A stretch of 20,777 bases of DNA from JAMOBE01 sp039908285 (GCA_039908285.1 JAMOBE010000066.1:1-20777), one strand, 5' to 3'. Shown: positions 8,083-15,418, counted from the stretch's first letter. Notes: generated by a model not told the origin, from the sequence alone. Numbers and translations are program-made.

Positions 8083-8227
8083 GCCGCGCCTCCTCCGTGT
8101 GTCAACTGCGAGCAGGCCATCTCGACTCACCAAGTCTGTAATACCCTGCACCGCTCGGACGACAAGCCATTCCGCTGATCGGGTCCGGCATCCGTCACGC
8201 TCATACCAAGGGATGTTCAAGAGTCAG

Positions 8228-8368
8228 TCAGAAACTACGCATGCCACCGTGGCCACCAAGAAGCCACAGCACCACGAGAACAATCAAAACGATACCAAGA
8301 ACGCCGCCAAGCCCGGCGCTACCATAGCGGCCATGAGCGTAATACCCACCGCCACCTCCAAGCAGCAT
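8228..8368 (-). CDS. Small glycine-rich membrane protein (DUF3309-like)
   Basis: A short minus-strand peptide reading MLLGGGGGYYAHGRYGSAG, then LGGVLGIVLIVLVVLWLLGG and ending GMRSF. Two hydrophobic stretches separated by a Gly/Tyr-rich turn resemble the DUF3309 group of tiny bacterial membrane proteins. The ATG at 8368 gives 46 residues but cuts the first hydrophobic stretch; the same frame continues upstream as ACG GCA GTT GGT ACA GTA ATT ATC to about 8407, with AAGGA next to it, so the true start may be non-standard near 8407. The stop lies 145 bp upstream of the encapsulated ferritin start on the same strand. Function is unknown. Confidence 0.6.
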   Translation of the reverse strand: MLLGGGGGYYAHGRYGSAGLGGVLGIVLIVLVVLWLLGGHGGMRSF

Positions 8369-8475
8369 TATAATAAGAATGACGATAATTACTGTACCAA
8401 CTGCCGTATTCCTTCATCTGATCTAGTAATATCGTTGATCGGACAACATCAACGACGCCTTCACTGCGTCAAGCT

Positions 8476-8502
8476 CGGCACAACTTGTGCCGTCTACGGC
8501 AC
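8476..8502. repeat. Two mutually exclusive hairpins
   Basis: CGGCACAA (8476-8483) pairs with TTGTGCCG (8485-8492), while GTGCCG (8487-8492) also pairs with CGGCAC (8497-8502) across a TCTA loop. The shared arm means only one stem can form at a time, as in attenuators. The first stem has a one-base loop, so at DNA level it may instead be a dyad protein-binding site. Confidence 0.5.
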
Positions 8503-8735
8503 CACGTACCTTGGCCTTCGGCCTTGTCCGCTTTCCCGTTGGCTCGCCATCTGCCATCGCCTGAGCGCACTGCACGCCTCGGTAGATGTGGTCTCTGGAG
8601 CTCCCGTGGAAACCCCAGACAATTGGTAGCTGCCCAGGCGTTGGCGGTTATGCAAGCCCTTAGACCGGGGCGACCCAGCAGTTCTAATTTTGACTCGCCG
8701 ACTGACATTCTGGGCTATCACCCCGACCCCCATTT

Positions 8736-8799
8736 GGGGCGTCACGCCGAAGGCGTGCCCTTGACGCGACGCCCCGGACGGGCGCGGGCGGGAGCCCGC
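8736..8799. repeat. Compound palindromic element (copy 1)
   Basis: Outer arms GGGGCGTC (8736-8743) and GACGCCCC (8768-8775) enclose a hairpin CACGCC-GAA-GGCGTG (8743-8757). A second hairpin GCGGGC-GGGA-GCCCGC follows (8784-8799). The 20 bases at 8740-8759 are identical to 20292-20311, inside the transposase gene near the right end, so this is likely a dispersed small palindromic repeat. Confidence 0.7.
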
Positions 8800-8861
8800 A
8801 TATCCCCAAAACTTACCACGATGGAAAACGCTGGGCTCGAACGGGCGGGTCCGACTCAGTC

Positions 8862-8887
8862 TGAACCATGGAACACCGATAAACGTT
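8862..8887 (+). promoter_or_regulatory. Possible EcfG (general stress) promoter of the entericidin-like gene
   Basis: TGAAC (8862-8866), a 17-bp spacer and CGTT (8884-8887) match the alphaproteobacterial EcfG pattern GGAAC-N16/17-CGTT with one mismatch, 47 bp before the entericidin-like start. Entericidin-like genes are often stress-induced. One short degenerate match is weak evidence. Confidence 0.35.
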
Positions 8888-8934
8888 ATTGCCGGACACC
8901 TCTCGCCATGAGCACTTCGCCATAGGAGATCGCC

Positions 8935-9090
8935 ATGTTCAACGGAACGATAATGAGGGTCCTTACGCTGCTTGCTCTCTTGGGTTCGGCATCTTTCCTG
9001 GGTGCCTGTAACACCACTGCGGGAGTCGGCCAGGATCTTTCCCAGGCAGGCCAGGCAATCAACAAAAGTGCGAACAAACACGCACCGTGA
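8935..9090 (+). CDS. Entericidin A/B-family small lipoprotein
   Basis: A 51-residue lipoprotein. A short N-terminus and hydrophobic signal (MRVLTLLALLGSASF) lead to the lipobox LGAC, with Cys25 as the lipidated residue. The mature part NTTAGVGQDLSQAGQAINKSA is the entericidin pattern (NTxxGxGxDxxxxGxxI). Entericidins are small envelope lipoproteins linked with stress responses and, in enterobacteria, with an antidote/toxin pair; only one such gene is seen here. AGGAGA lies six bases before ATG 8935. A possible EcfG-type promoter precedes it. The glycosidase gene starts 39 bp downstream and may be co-transcribed. Confidence 0.9.
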   Translation: MFNGTIMRVLTLLALLGSASFLGACNTTAGVGQDLSQAGQAINKSANKHAP

Positions 9091-9129
9091 ACAATCGCCA
9101 TAGAGAACAAAGCGAGGAGATCGTTCCAG

Positions 9130-11817
9130 ATGCCAATGTCGGACCCATCGCCGGAGCACGCACGCCTCGCCGATGATATCGGCAAGGAGCGTGGCTGGCG
9201 GCGGTGGGGCCCCTATCTCAGTGAACGTCAATGGGGGACTGTGCGAGAAGACTACAGTACCAACGGCGACGCTTGGCACTACGTCGATCATGATCAGGCG
9301 CGCAGTCGTGCCTATCGCTGGGGAGAAGACGGAATCGCCGGGGTCTCCGACCGCGACCAGCGCCTATGTCTCTCTCTCGCCCTCTGGAACGGCCGTGACC
9401 CGATCCTCAAGGAGCGCCTTTTCGGCCTGACCAACGACGAAGGCAATCACGGCGAAGACGTCAAAGAGGTCTACTATTACCTCGATTCGACGCCGACCCA
9501 TTCGTACATGCGGATGCTCTACAAGTATCCGCAGGCGGAGTTTCCATATGCGTTGCTGGTGGAGGAAAACCGCCGTCGCGGGCGCCAGGATCCGGAATTC
9601 GAGTTGGTCGACACGGGCGTCTTCGATAATAACCGCTATTTCGACGTGTTCGTCGAGTACGCCAAGGCCGGCAAAGCCGATCTTCTGATGGTGGTGACGG
9701 CCCATAATCGTGGGCCGGAGGCCGCCGATCTCCATGTTCTCCCACAGGTGTGGTTCCGCAATGTCTGGTCCTGGGAGCCCAACGCCGAGCGCCCGGGCCT
9801 TTCTGTCGCGGACGATGGTGGACTCGCCGTGCGCCACCCCAGACTGCCACCGCACCGGCTCTATTGCGATGGCAATCCCCATTTTCTGTTCTGCGACAAC
9901 GACACCAATGTGCGACGACTTTACAGCATGGATGCCGATGGTTACTTCAAGGATGCTTTCCACGAATACGTAATCGACGGCAATCCAGCCGCAGTCAATC
10001 CCGCCAGAACCGGGACCAAGGCCGCGGCCTATTACCGAACTCGCGTTACGGCCGGGGGGATGGTTCGCTTGCGGTTGCGTCTGGCCCCGGACGCCGTGGC
10101 CGCACCCTTCGACGATTTCGAGGCGATTGTTGCCGCCCGCCGCGAGGAGGCGGACAGGTTCTATGCCGTCGTCCTCGATGGCGTCACCGCCCCCGACGCT
10201 CGACTGGTGCAACGTCAAGCCTTCGCTGGAATGCTGTGGAGCAAGCAGTTCTACTGCTATGATGTCACGGAATGGCTGAACGGTGAGCCGGGCCTTGTTC
10301 CTCCTCTGCCAGAGCGCCGGCACGGCCGCAATTCCAAATGGCATCATCTCAACAACGCCGATGTCATGTCCATGCCCGACAAATGGGAGTATCCCTGGTA
10401 CGCGGCCTGGGACCTGGCCTTCAATTGCGTCGCCCTGGCCCATGTCGACCCGGATTTCGCCAAACAGCAATTGCTGCTCCTTGGACGGGCCTGGTACAGC
10501 CACCCCAACGGACAGATCCCCGCCTACGAATGGAACTTCGGCGACGTCAATCCACCGGTTCATGCCTGGGCGACCTGGCGGGTTTTCGAGATCGACCGCG
10601 CCGCCAACGGCGGCAGTGGAGTAGACGGCCGCGGCGATCTGGGATTTCTCGAGCGGGTATTCCACCAACTCGTGATCAACTTCACCTGGTGGGTCAACCG
10701 CAAAGACCGCGAGGACCGCAATATTTTCCAAGGCGGCTTTCTTGGCCTGGACAACATCGGTGTTTTCGATCGCAGCTCACCTTTGCCGACCGGAGGATTC
10801 ATCAGCCAGTCCGATGGTACCGCCTGGATGGCGATGTACTGCCTCAACCTGATGCGCATCGCCCTTGAACTCGCGCAGTACAATCCGTCCTACCAGGACC
10901 TAGGCACCAAATTCTTCGAACATTTCCTACGCATCGCCGAGGCCATGACCAATATGGGAGACCAGGGAATCGGCCTGTGGGATGAGGAGGACCAGTTCTA
11001 CTACGATGTCCTGCATCCGGGGGAAGGACAGCCGGTATCTCTCAAGGTACGTTCGATGGTGGGTCTGATACCGCTGTTTGCCGTGGAGATCCTTGAGCAG
11101 GATCTGCTGGCGAAACTGCCCGACTTCGGTCGCCATCTTGGCTGGCTGATGGAATGCCTGCCGAAGTTGGCGGCCTTGGTATCCCACTGGCACGTTCCCG
11201 GCGTGGGGGAGAGACATTTGCTTTCACTGTTGCGCCGTCATCGGATGAAGGCCGTCCTGAGACGCATGCTGGACGAGACGGAATTTCTTTCCAACTATGG
11301 CGTACGGGCACTGTCGCGCCATTACCAGGACCATCCCTATGCCTTTTCCTGTTGCGGCCATGATCTGCGTGTCGCCTATGTACCGGGCGAGTCCGATTCC
11401 GGGCTCTTTGGCGGCAACTCGAACTGGCGCGGGCCCATCTGGATGCCGCTCAATTTTCTGATCATCGAATCGCTCCGCCAGTTCCATAATTACTATGGCG
11501 ACAACTTCAAGGTCGAATGCCCAACCGGATCGGGCGTCGAAATGACATTGAACCAGGTTGCCGACGAATTGTCGCGGCGGCTGACCCGGATTTTTCTACG
11601 TGGCCCTGATGGCAGACGACCGGTATTTGGAGACAACGAGAAATTTCAGCACGATCCCCTTTTCCGCGACTATCCTCTGTTCCACGAGTATTTCCACGGC
11701 GATACCGGCCGAGGGGTTGGCGCCTCCCACCAGACCGGATGGACCGGACTGATAGCGGTGCTGCTCTCGCCACTTCCTCCCGTCCTTCCGGAAAACGGCG
11801 ATGTCGAACCGTTATAG
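9130..11817 (+). CDS. MGH1-type (GH63-like) glycoside hydrolase, putative glucosidase
   Basis: An 895-residue cytoplasmic protein with no signal peptide. The N-terminal third, starting with ERGWRRWGPYLSERQWGTVREDYS and WGEDGIAGVSDRDQRLCLSLALWNG, is a beta-rich domain. From about residue 370 it shows the (alpha/alpha)6-barrel blocks of the MGH1/GH63 clan: KWEYPWYAAWDLAFNCVAL, SHPNGQIPAYEWNFGDVNPP, SDGTAWMAMYCLNLM and SGLFGGNSNWRGPIWMPLN. Family members hydrolyse alpha-glucosidic or related bonds in oligosaccharides; the exact substrate cannot be read. AGGAGA precedes ATG 9130; ATG 9136 is an alternative. An SDR dehydrogenase follows 11 bp after the stop, suggesting release then oxidation of a sugar. 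Confidence 0.9.
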   Translation: MPMSDPSPEHARLADDIGKERGWRRWGPYLSERQWGTVREDYSTNGDAWHYVDHDQARSRAYRWGEDGIAGVSDRDQRLCLSLALWNGRDPILKERLFGLTNDEGNHGEDVKEVYYYLDSTPTHSYMRMLYKYPQAEFPYALLVEENRRRGRQDPEFELVDTGVFDNNRYFDVFVEYAKAGKADLLMVVTAHNRGPEAADLHVLPQVWFRNVWSWEPNAERPGLSVADDGGLAVRHPRLPPHRLYCDGNPHFLFCDNDTNVRRLYSMDADGYFKDAFHEYVIDGNPAAVNPARTGTKAAAYYRTRVTAGGMVRLRLRLAPDAVAAPFDDFEAIVAARREEADRFYAVVLDGVTAPDARLVQRQAFAGMLWSKQFYCYDVTEWLNGEPGLVPPLPERRHGRNSKWHHLNNADVMSMPDKWEYPWYAAWDLAFNCVALAHVDPDFAKQQLLLLGRAWYSHPNGQIPAYEWNFGDVNPPVHAWATWRVFEIDRAANGGSGVDGRGDLGFLERVFHQLVINFTWWVNRKDREDRNIFQGGFLGLDNIGVFDRSSPLPTGGFISQSDGTAWMAMYCLNLMRIALELAQYNPSYQDLGTKFFEHFLRIAEAMTNMGDQGIGLWDEEDQFYYDVLHPGEGQPVSLKVRSMVGLIPLFAVEILEQDLLAKLPDFGRHLGWLMECLPKLAALVSHWHVPGVGERHLLSLLRRHRMKAVLRRMLDETEFLSNYGVRALSRHYQDHPYAFSCCGHDLRVAYVPGESDSGLFGGNSNWRGPIWMPLNFLIIESLRQFHNYYGDNFKVECPTGSGVEMTLNQVADELSRRLTRIFLRGPDGRRPVFGDNEKFQHDPLFRDYPLFHEYFHGDTGRGVGASHQTGWTGLIAVLLSPLPPVLPENGDVEPL

Positions 11818-11828
11818 ATGAGGCCAAC

Positions 11829-12674
11829 GTGCCCAATCCGCTTCCACCCGTCGTCATGCCGAATTGTTCCGTCCGCAGGGTTCTGGCCGGTCAGAAAGCC
11901 CTGGTGACCGGCGCAAGTTCCGGTATCGGCAAGGCGGTCGCCATTGCCCTGGGCAAGGCTGGTGCCGACGTCGCGGTCAACTACGTGCGCGAAGCCGAGG
12001 CCGCCGAAAAGGTGGTCGCCGTTATCAAGGCGGAGGGAAGCGGCGCCTACGCCCACCAGGCCGACGTTTCTCGGGAGGCCGACGTTCAGGCCATGTTCAA
12101 GAGGATATTCGAGACCTTCGGCACCGTTGACATCCTGGTCAATAATGCAGGCCTGCAACAGGACGCCCCGTTCACCGAGATGACGCTCAAGCAGTGGGAC
12201 ACCGTCATAGGTATCAACCTTACGGGACAGTTCCTGTGCGCGCGTGAGGCCGTGCGGGAATTCATCCGCCGCGGCGTCGTTCCGGCAACATCCTGCGCCG
12301 CTGGGAAGATCATCTGCATGAGTTCGGTGCACGAGGTCATTCCATGGGGGGGCCACGTCAATTATGCCGCTTCCAAAGGGGGCGTGATGATGATGATGAA
12401 AAGCCTGGCCCAGGAGGTGGCGCCCCATCGCATTCGGGTCAACAGTGTCTGCCCCGGCGCCACGCGGACGCCGATCAACACCGACGCATGGAGCACTCCG
12501 GAGGCCTATGCCGATCTGATGAAGCTCGTTCCCTACAAGCGTATCGGCGAGCCAGACGACATAGCCCGCGCCGTCGTCTGGCTGGTATCCGATGACGCGG
12601 ACTACATCAACGGTGTCAGCCTGTTCGTCGATGGAGGCATGACGCTTTACCCCGGTTTCGCCGAGGGCGGGTAG
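11829..12674 (+). CDS. SDR-family oxidoreductase, glucose 1-dehydrogenase-like
   Basis: A 281-residue classical short-chain dehydrogenase. Cofactor motif TGASSGIG is at 27-34, NNAG at 105-108, the catalytic Ser near 166 (MSSVHE) and YxxxK as Tyr179/Lys183 (NYAASK). RVNSVCPGATRTPIN and the C-terminal YINGVSLFVDGGMTLYPGF match bacterial glucose 1-dehydrogenases, which oxidise glucose to gluconolactone with NAD(P). GTG 11829 has GAGG upstream and avoids overlap with the glycosidase gene; ATG 11856 is a shorter alternative, and an upstream in-frame ATG at 11739 lies inside the glycosidase gene. Co-transcription with that gene is very likely. Sugar specificity is inferred. Confidence 0.9.
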   Translation: MPNPLPPVVMPNCSVRRVLAGQKALVTGASSGIGKAVAIALGKAGADVAVNYVREAEAAEKVVAVIKAEGSGAYAHQADVSREADVQAMFKRIFETFGTVDILVNNAGLQQDAPFTEMTLKQWDTVIGINLTGQFLCAREAVREFIRRGVVPATSCAAGKIICMSSVHEVIPWGGHVNYAASKGGVMMMMKSLAQEVAPHRIRVNSVCPGATRTPINTDAWSTPEAYADLMKLVPYKRIGEPDDIARAVVWLVSDDADYINGVSLFVDGGMTLYPGFAEGG

Positions 12675-12998
12675 AGGTGGCCGGGGGTGGTGCACTTGCT
12701 TTCTGGAAATTCGCGATCCATCGACGAAGGGTGCAGCGCCAGTGGCGATGATACTGATTGTGAACGATACTACCGAATCGTCAGACTGGCGATTGGCCAG
12801 GATACTGGACTCACGATTCCAATGGAGTAACCATCTTGCCTAAGAATCATCGTCCATTCTGCCAGGAGCCCATCATCACCTGTCATGTGTATGAAGCTAT
12901 TCGCAAACTATAAAACCTTCCGCCGTCGCTTGACACGTTCACATCGCACCACCATCTCACCGGGTGTGAACGTGTTTAACACTCATGGGAGGTTTGCG
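12675..12998. promoter_or_regulatory. Leader of the PRC-barrel gene with an 11-bp inverted repeat
   Basis: This 324-bp gap has no supported gene. Near its end ACACGTTCACA (12933-12943) and TGTGAACGTGT (12965-12975) form a perfect 11-bp inverted repeat with a 21-bp spacer, 23 bp upstream of the PRC-barrel start. A TTGACA string (12930-12935) overlaps the left arm and would make a good -35, but no matching -10 follows. This could be an operator over the promoter or a leader hairpin near the ribosome site. Confidence 0.55.
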
Positions 12999-13367
12999 GT
13001 GGTCAAAGCTACTTCGGAAACATCAGGGGCCCTTATCGCGGCGGACAAGGTAAGCGGAACGGATGTCTATGATCTGAAGGGCGACAAGCTCGGCAGTATC
13101 GAAGACATCATGATCGACAAGTTCACCGGTCACGCGATCTATGTGGTGATGTCGTTCGGCGGCTTTCTCGGCGTCGCCGAGAAGCATCATCCTCTGCCGT
13201 GGTCGGCGTTGAAGTACGACGCGCAAAAGGGTGGCTACGTGGTCAATCTCGACAAGAAGCAGTTGGAAGGCGCCCCGAGCTATGACGACGAGTCTGGTTT
13301 CGAATGGACGCCGGACAATGGCCGGAAGGTCGACAGTTACTACCATGTGCCGAGTAACTGGCATTAG
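12999..13367 (+). CDS. PRC-barrel domain protein
   Basis: A 122-residue soluble protein with one PRC-barrel domain: LIAADKVSGTDVYDLKGDKLGSIEDIMIDKFTGHAIYVVMSFGG, then LGVAEKHHPLPWSALKYD. PRC-barrel proteins of this alphaproteobacterial type are small, often stress-associated and of unknown biochemistry. GTG 12999 was chosen because GGGAGG ends six bases before it and the domain starts soon after; an upstream in-frame ATG at 12885 would add 38 unrelated basic residues and has no ribosome site. The gene stands alone, with an 11-bp inverted repeat just upstream. Confidence 0.88.
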   Translation: MVKATSETSGALIAADKVSGTDVYDLKGDKLGSIEDIMIDKFTGHAIYVVMSFGGFLGVAEKHHPLPWSALKYDAQKGGYVVNLDKKQLEGAPSYDDESGFEWTPDNGRKVDSYYHVPSNWH

Positions 13368-13403
13368 GTAGCTCTGGCGTTCGGTGCGTCCTGATCGGCC
13401 GGC

Positions 13404-13494
13404 ACGACTCACTGGGTTATGACGGGCTTGACCTGGTGAGTCGTTGCTTGGTCGAGGTGTGGTGGGTTATGCATCCTCATAGTCGTGTAACCCA
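13404..13494. repeat. Inverted and direct repeats downstream of the PRC-barrel gene
   Basis: ACGACTCAC (13404-13412) and GTGAGTCGT (13436-13444) form a 9-bp inverted repeat. TGGGTTATG occurs at 13413 and 13463, and TGGGTTA at 13463-13469 pairs with TAACCCA at 13488-13494. No T run follows, so terminator function is doubtful; an old insertion scar is possible. Confidence 0.45.
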
Positions 13495-13573
13495 AGATCC
13501 AATACCTATTGACGATCGAATATATGGTCGGGCGGGCACATCTGCATAATTGAGGATCCGCCGTCGCCCTTTG

Positions 13574-13785
13574 ATGATGGGAGCGCTCGCAGCCGCTGCC
13601 GGCTTGGTTTTGCCGCGCGTTGCCGCGACGGCGCGGGCGACGGTCCGAAAGATGGGTACGCCCGATGGCTCGGGTGTGTGATCCGCTCGGCCTCTGGCTG
13701 CCGCCGGGGACGATGGTTACCTGGAGCAACGGAGCCGACCAGGCCAACGTCCTGCGCGACCACGTAGCCCACCGATGGTCGCTGT
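13574..13785 (+). pseudogene. Cupredoxin-like protein relic, frameshifted
   Basis: From ATG 13574 one frame reads a signal-like MMGALAAAAGLVLPRVAATA, then VRKMGTPDGSGV and a stop at 13679-13681. The next frame continues with DPLGLWLPPGTMVTWSNGADQAN, which matches the first copper-fold strands of periplasmic cupredoxins (DP.GL.V.PGTTVTW.N). A third frame then gives an eroded ATT-stop-PTDGR where a His-containing AYHP-type motif is expected. At least two frame changes and a stop show decay. The family is inferred from the PPGTMVTW block and the signal-like start. Confidence 0.5.
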
Positions 13786-13909
13786 TTCTTCTTGACCTTC
13801 GTCTTCTTGACCCCGTCCTGCTTGCGACATCGGCACTCACGCCCGCACGCACGTGGTGTGCCGCACATGCGTTGCTTTGAGGCCGAGTTGATACGCCCAG
13901 GCCTGCCGA

Positions 13910-14260
13910 TCACGTCCACGTCCGCGCCAATGGATCGTGCCTGGAGCGGTTCATTGGTGGCGCCAACCCCTCGACGAGGTCGCGTTCCTCCAGTTCGCGG
14001 GCTTGGTCGCCTCCGTCATTGACATGGGCAAGGACGTGGGTACAGCCGGAAGATACGGCCTCCGGCCACAGATCATGGCTGGAAAGGCATTCACGAAGGC
14101 TACTTGTCTCGCCCACATAAAGGATGCGCCATTGCTCCGATTCGATCGGCGAAGCGAAGGCATAATTGCCAGCCACATCGCTCCACGGGGCGTCAATCGT
14201 TGATGCCTCGTAGTAATAAATGACGCCGCTCGCTCCCGCCAGCTCAACACAATTCTCCAT
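13910..14260 (-). CDS. Small GIY-YIG-like protein
   Basis: A 116-residue protein reading GVIYYYEA near residue 10, then WRILYVGETSSLRECLSSH and, at the end, ATCTHV-like SGCTHVLAHVN with ARELEERDLVEGLAPPMN. The order G-V-Y ... Y-V-G-x-T-x-x-L ... E-E-R-x-L ... P-P-x-N is that of a GIY-YIG fold protein, including the conserved Glu in EERDLVE. A stand-alone domain of this size may be a nuclease or a nuclease-derived protein of unknown role. ATG 14260 has a strong AAGGAGGAAGG just upstream; longer in-frame starts lack one. It lies between two pseudogenes, so intactness here may mean it is still under selection. Confidence 0.6.
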   Translation of the reverse strand: MENCVELAGASGVIYYYEASTIDAPWSDVAGNYAFASPIESEQWRILYVGETSSLRECLSSHDLWPEAVSSGCTHVLAHVNDGGDQARELEERDLVEGLAPPMNRSRHDPLARTWT

Positions 14261-14694
14261 CGCCTTCCTCCTTATAAAAAAGCGTTCTGGCGTGACTTGC
14301 CGTGTCTTCCCGCGTGCGTTCGCTAAATGTCCCGTTTTCAATCTGCTCCATCCAGCTTCTCCGACATTGCGAATGGCCAGGACGTATGGCATCAACGGCC
14401 AAAGAGGCTGACGCGTTCACGAGCGTTGTAAGTTCACCGCTTAGCCCTTGGCGCGCACCACCTGAATGACGAGGTGCGTCTCGTTTGTGTCGTTGCACGA
14501 CTATCAATATTCATCTACTATAGCGCGTCCAAAACAGCCGAGGGCCACGCTCTGGACCAGTCACCCGCTCCTGAAGAAATCTGGAACCAACCGATCCCGG
14601 TCGTCCACAAGAACCTGGGTGCAATCGCCGCAGGGCTTGGCGGAGCGGAGGTGGCCGCCCGCAGTCGACAGTACGGCCTCAACCAGCTGTTAGA

Positions 14695-14794
14695 GCAGTT
14701 TCCGCTCAAGCGGAAACTGCGAAAAGCCCGCGCGGCGCTTGAGCGGCCAGAGGCAAATTCTAGAGCGTTTCCGCTCAGGCGGAAAACGCTCTAG
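14695..14794. repeat. Pair of related long palindromes
   Basis: GCAGTTTCCGCT-CA-AGCGGAAACTGC (14695-14720) is a perfect 26-bp palindrome. At 14760-14794 a second one has arms beginning CTAGAGCGTTTCCGC and ending GCGGAAAACGCTCTAG, with a single bulged base. Both share the core GTTTCCGCTCA and its complement, and CTTGAGCGG at 14738-14746 is a third partial copy. They sit exactly where the middle of the ATPase gene is missing. Confidence 0.8.
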
Positions 14795-15069
14795 TGCAGC
14801 GCCGCCATCCACGCCGCCGACGTCGCAAGCCTGTGCAGTGGGACATGCGGCTAATCCAACGCTTCATGCTGGTGCTGGGACCGGTCAGCTCACTGTTCGA
14901 CTTCCTGACCTTTTACGCCTCGCTCCATCTCTTCGGTGCCGCTGAGGCGCTGTTCCAAACCGGATGGTTCGTGGAGAGCCTGGCCACCCAGTGCTGGTCA
15001 TCTTCGTGATCCGGACACGCCACAGCCCTTGGCGCAGTTGGCCCCATCCAGTCCTGGTCGGGCTGATTC

Positions 15070-15095
15070 TGGGGGCGGACGCTGGGGGCGGACGC
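15070..15095 (+). repeat. 13-bp tandem duplication causing a frameshift
   Basis: TGGGGGCGGACGC occurs twice in direct contact (15070-15082 and 15083-15095). Removing one copy restores the reading frame of the ATPase C-terminus through LILGADAVGALLP, so this duplication is one of the inactivating mutations. Confidence 0.85.
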
Positions 15096-15418
15096 CGTAG
15101 GCGCGCTACTCCCGCTGACCCCGCTGGGCGCGTTCTTTGGCTTCGTAACTCCGCCGGCGTCCTTCTATCTGTTCCTGGCGGCGGCGGTCGGCATCTTTCT
15201 GGTACTGGTGGAAATAATCAAGCATCTGTTTTTCCGCTACGTTTACCCGCGCCGTTCCGTGATTTGAATGAACGGGCCACGAACCATCATGCCGCCCGAT
15301 TTTGACCGGGGACCGGGGACTGCGGACCTCAGCACGGTGCCGAATTTATGCCTTTCCATCTCTGAGCGTTTAGGTTATAGATGTTCGTTTAGTGGTACGT
15401 GGTTGTAAGTGTGGTACA

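Larger units (their letters stand above)
8409..8934. other. Palindrome-rich non-coding region
   Basis: About 525 bp between the DUF3309-like gene and the entericidin-like gene with no convincing reading frame on either strand. It holds an 8-bp inverted repeat (TCGTTGAT at 8432-8439, ATCAACGA at 8448-8455), a pair of mutually exclusive hairpins at 8476-8502, the compound palindrome at 8736-8799, and a possible promoter at 8862-8887. A structured RNA is possible but unsupported. Confidence 0.5.
14474..15267 (+). pseudogene. Magnesium-translocating P-type ATPase (MgtA-like) relic, middle deleted
   Basis: Only the two ends of a gene normally about 850-900 codons long remain. Near 14560-14690 the N-terminal region reads IWNQPIPVVHKNLGAIAAGL and EVAARSRQYGLNQL, the P-type ATPase N-terminal pattern. 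From about 14843 the C-terminal membrane region reads MRLIQRFMLVLGPVSSLFDF and ALFQTGWFVESLATQ, then in a second frame VIFVIRTRHSPWRS and VGLIL, then in a third frame ADAVGALLPLTPLGAFFGFV and VEIIKHLFFRYVYP to a stop at 15267. The first shift fits a lost G near 14990; the second is a 13-bp tandem duplication. The phosphorylation and ATP-binding domains are gone, replaced by palindromic repeats at 14695-14794. Confidence 0.85.

Noticed and set aside
9364..10731. Long 455-codon minus-strand open frame
   Set aside because: It lies wholly antisense to the glycosidase gene, shows no family motif and reflects GC-rich codon usage.
11739..11828. Extended N-terminus for the SDR gene
   Set aside because: It lies mostly inside the glycosidase gene, has no ribosome site, and the extra residues are unlike SDR N-termini.
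13404..13444. Rho-independent terminator of the PRC-barrel gene
   Set aside because: The 9-bp stem has a 23-base loop and no following T run.
14695..14794. CRISPR-like repeat array
   Set aside because: Only two palindromes of different length and flanks, no regular spacers and no cas genes.
15392..15418. Earlier GTG start for kaiC
   Set aside because: It would add nine residues (MVRGCKCGT) not seen in the family; GTG 15419 fits better, though the choice is not certain.
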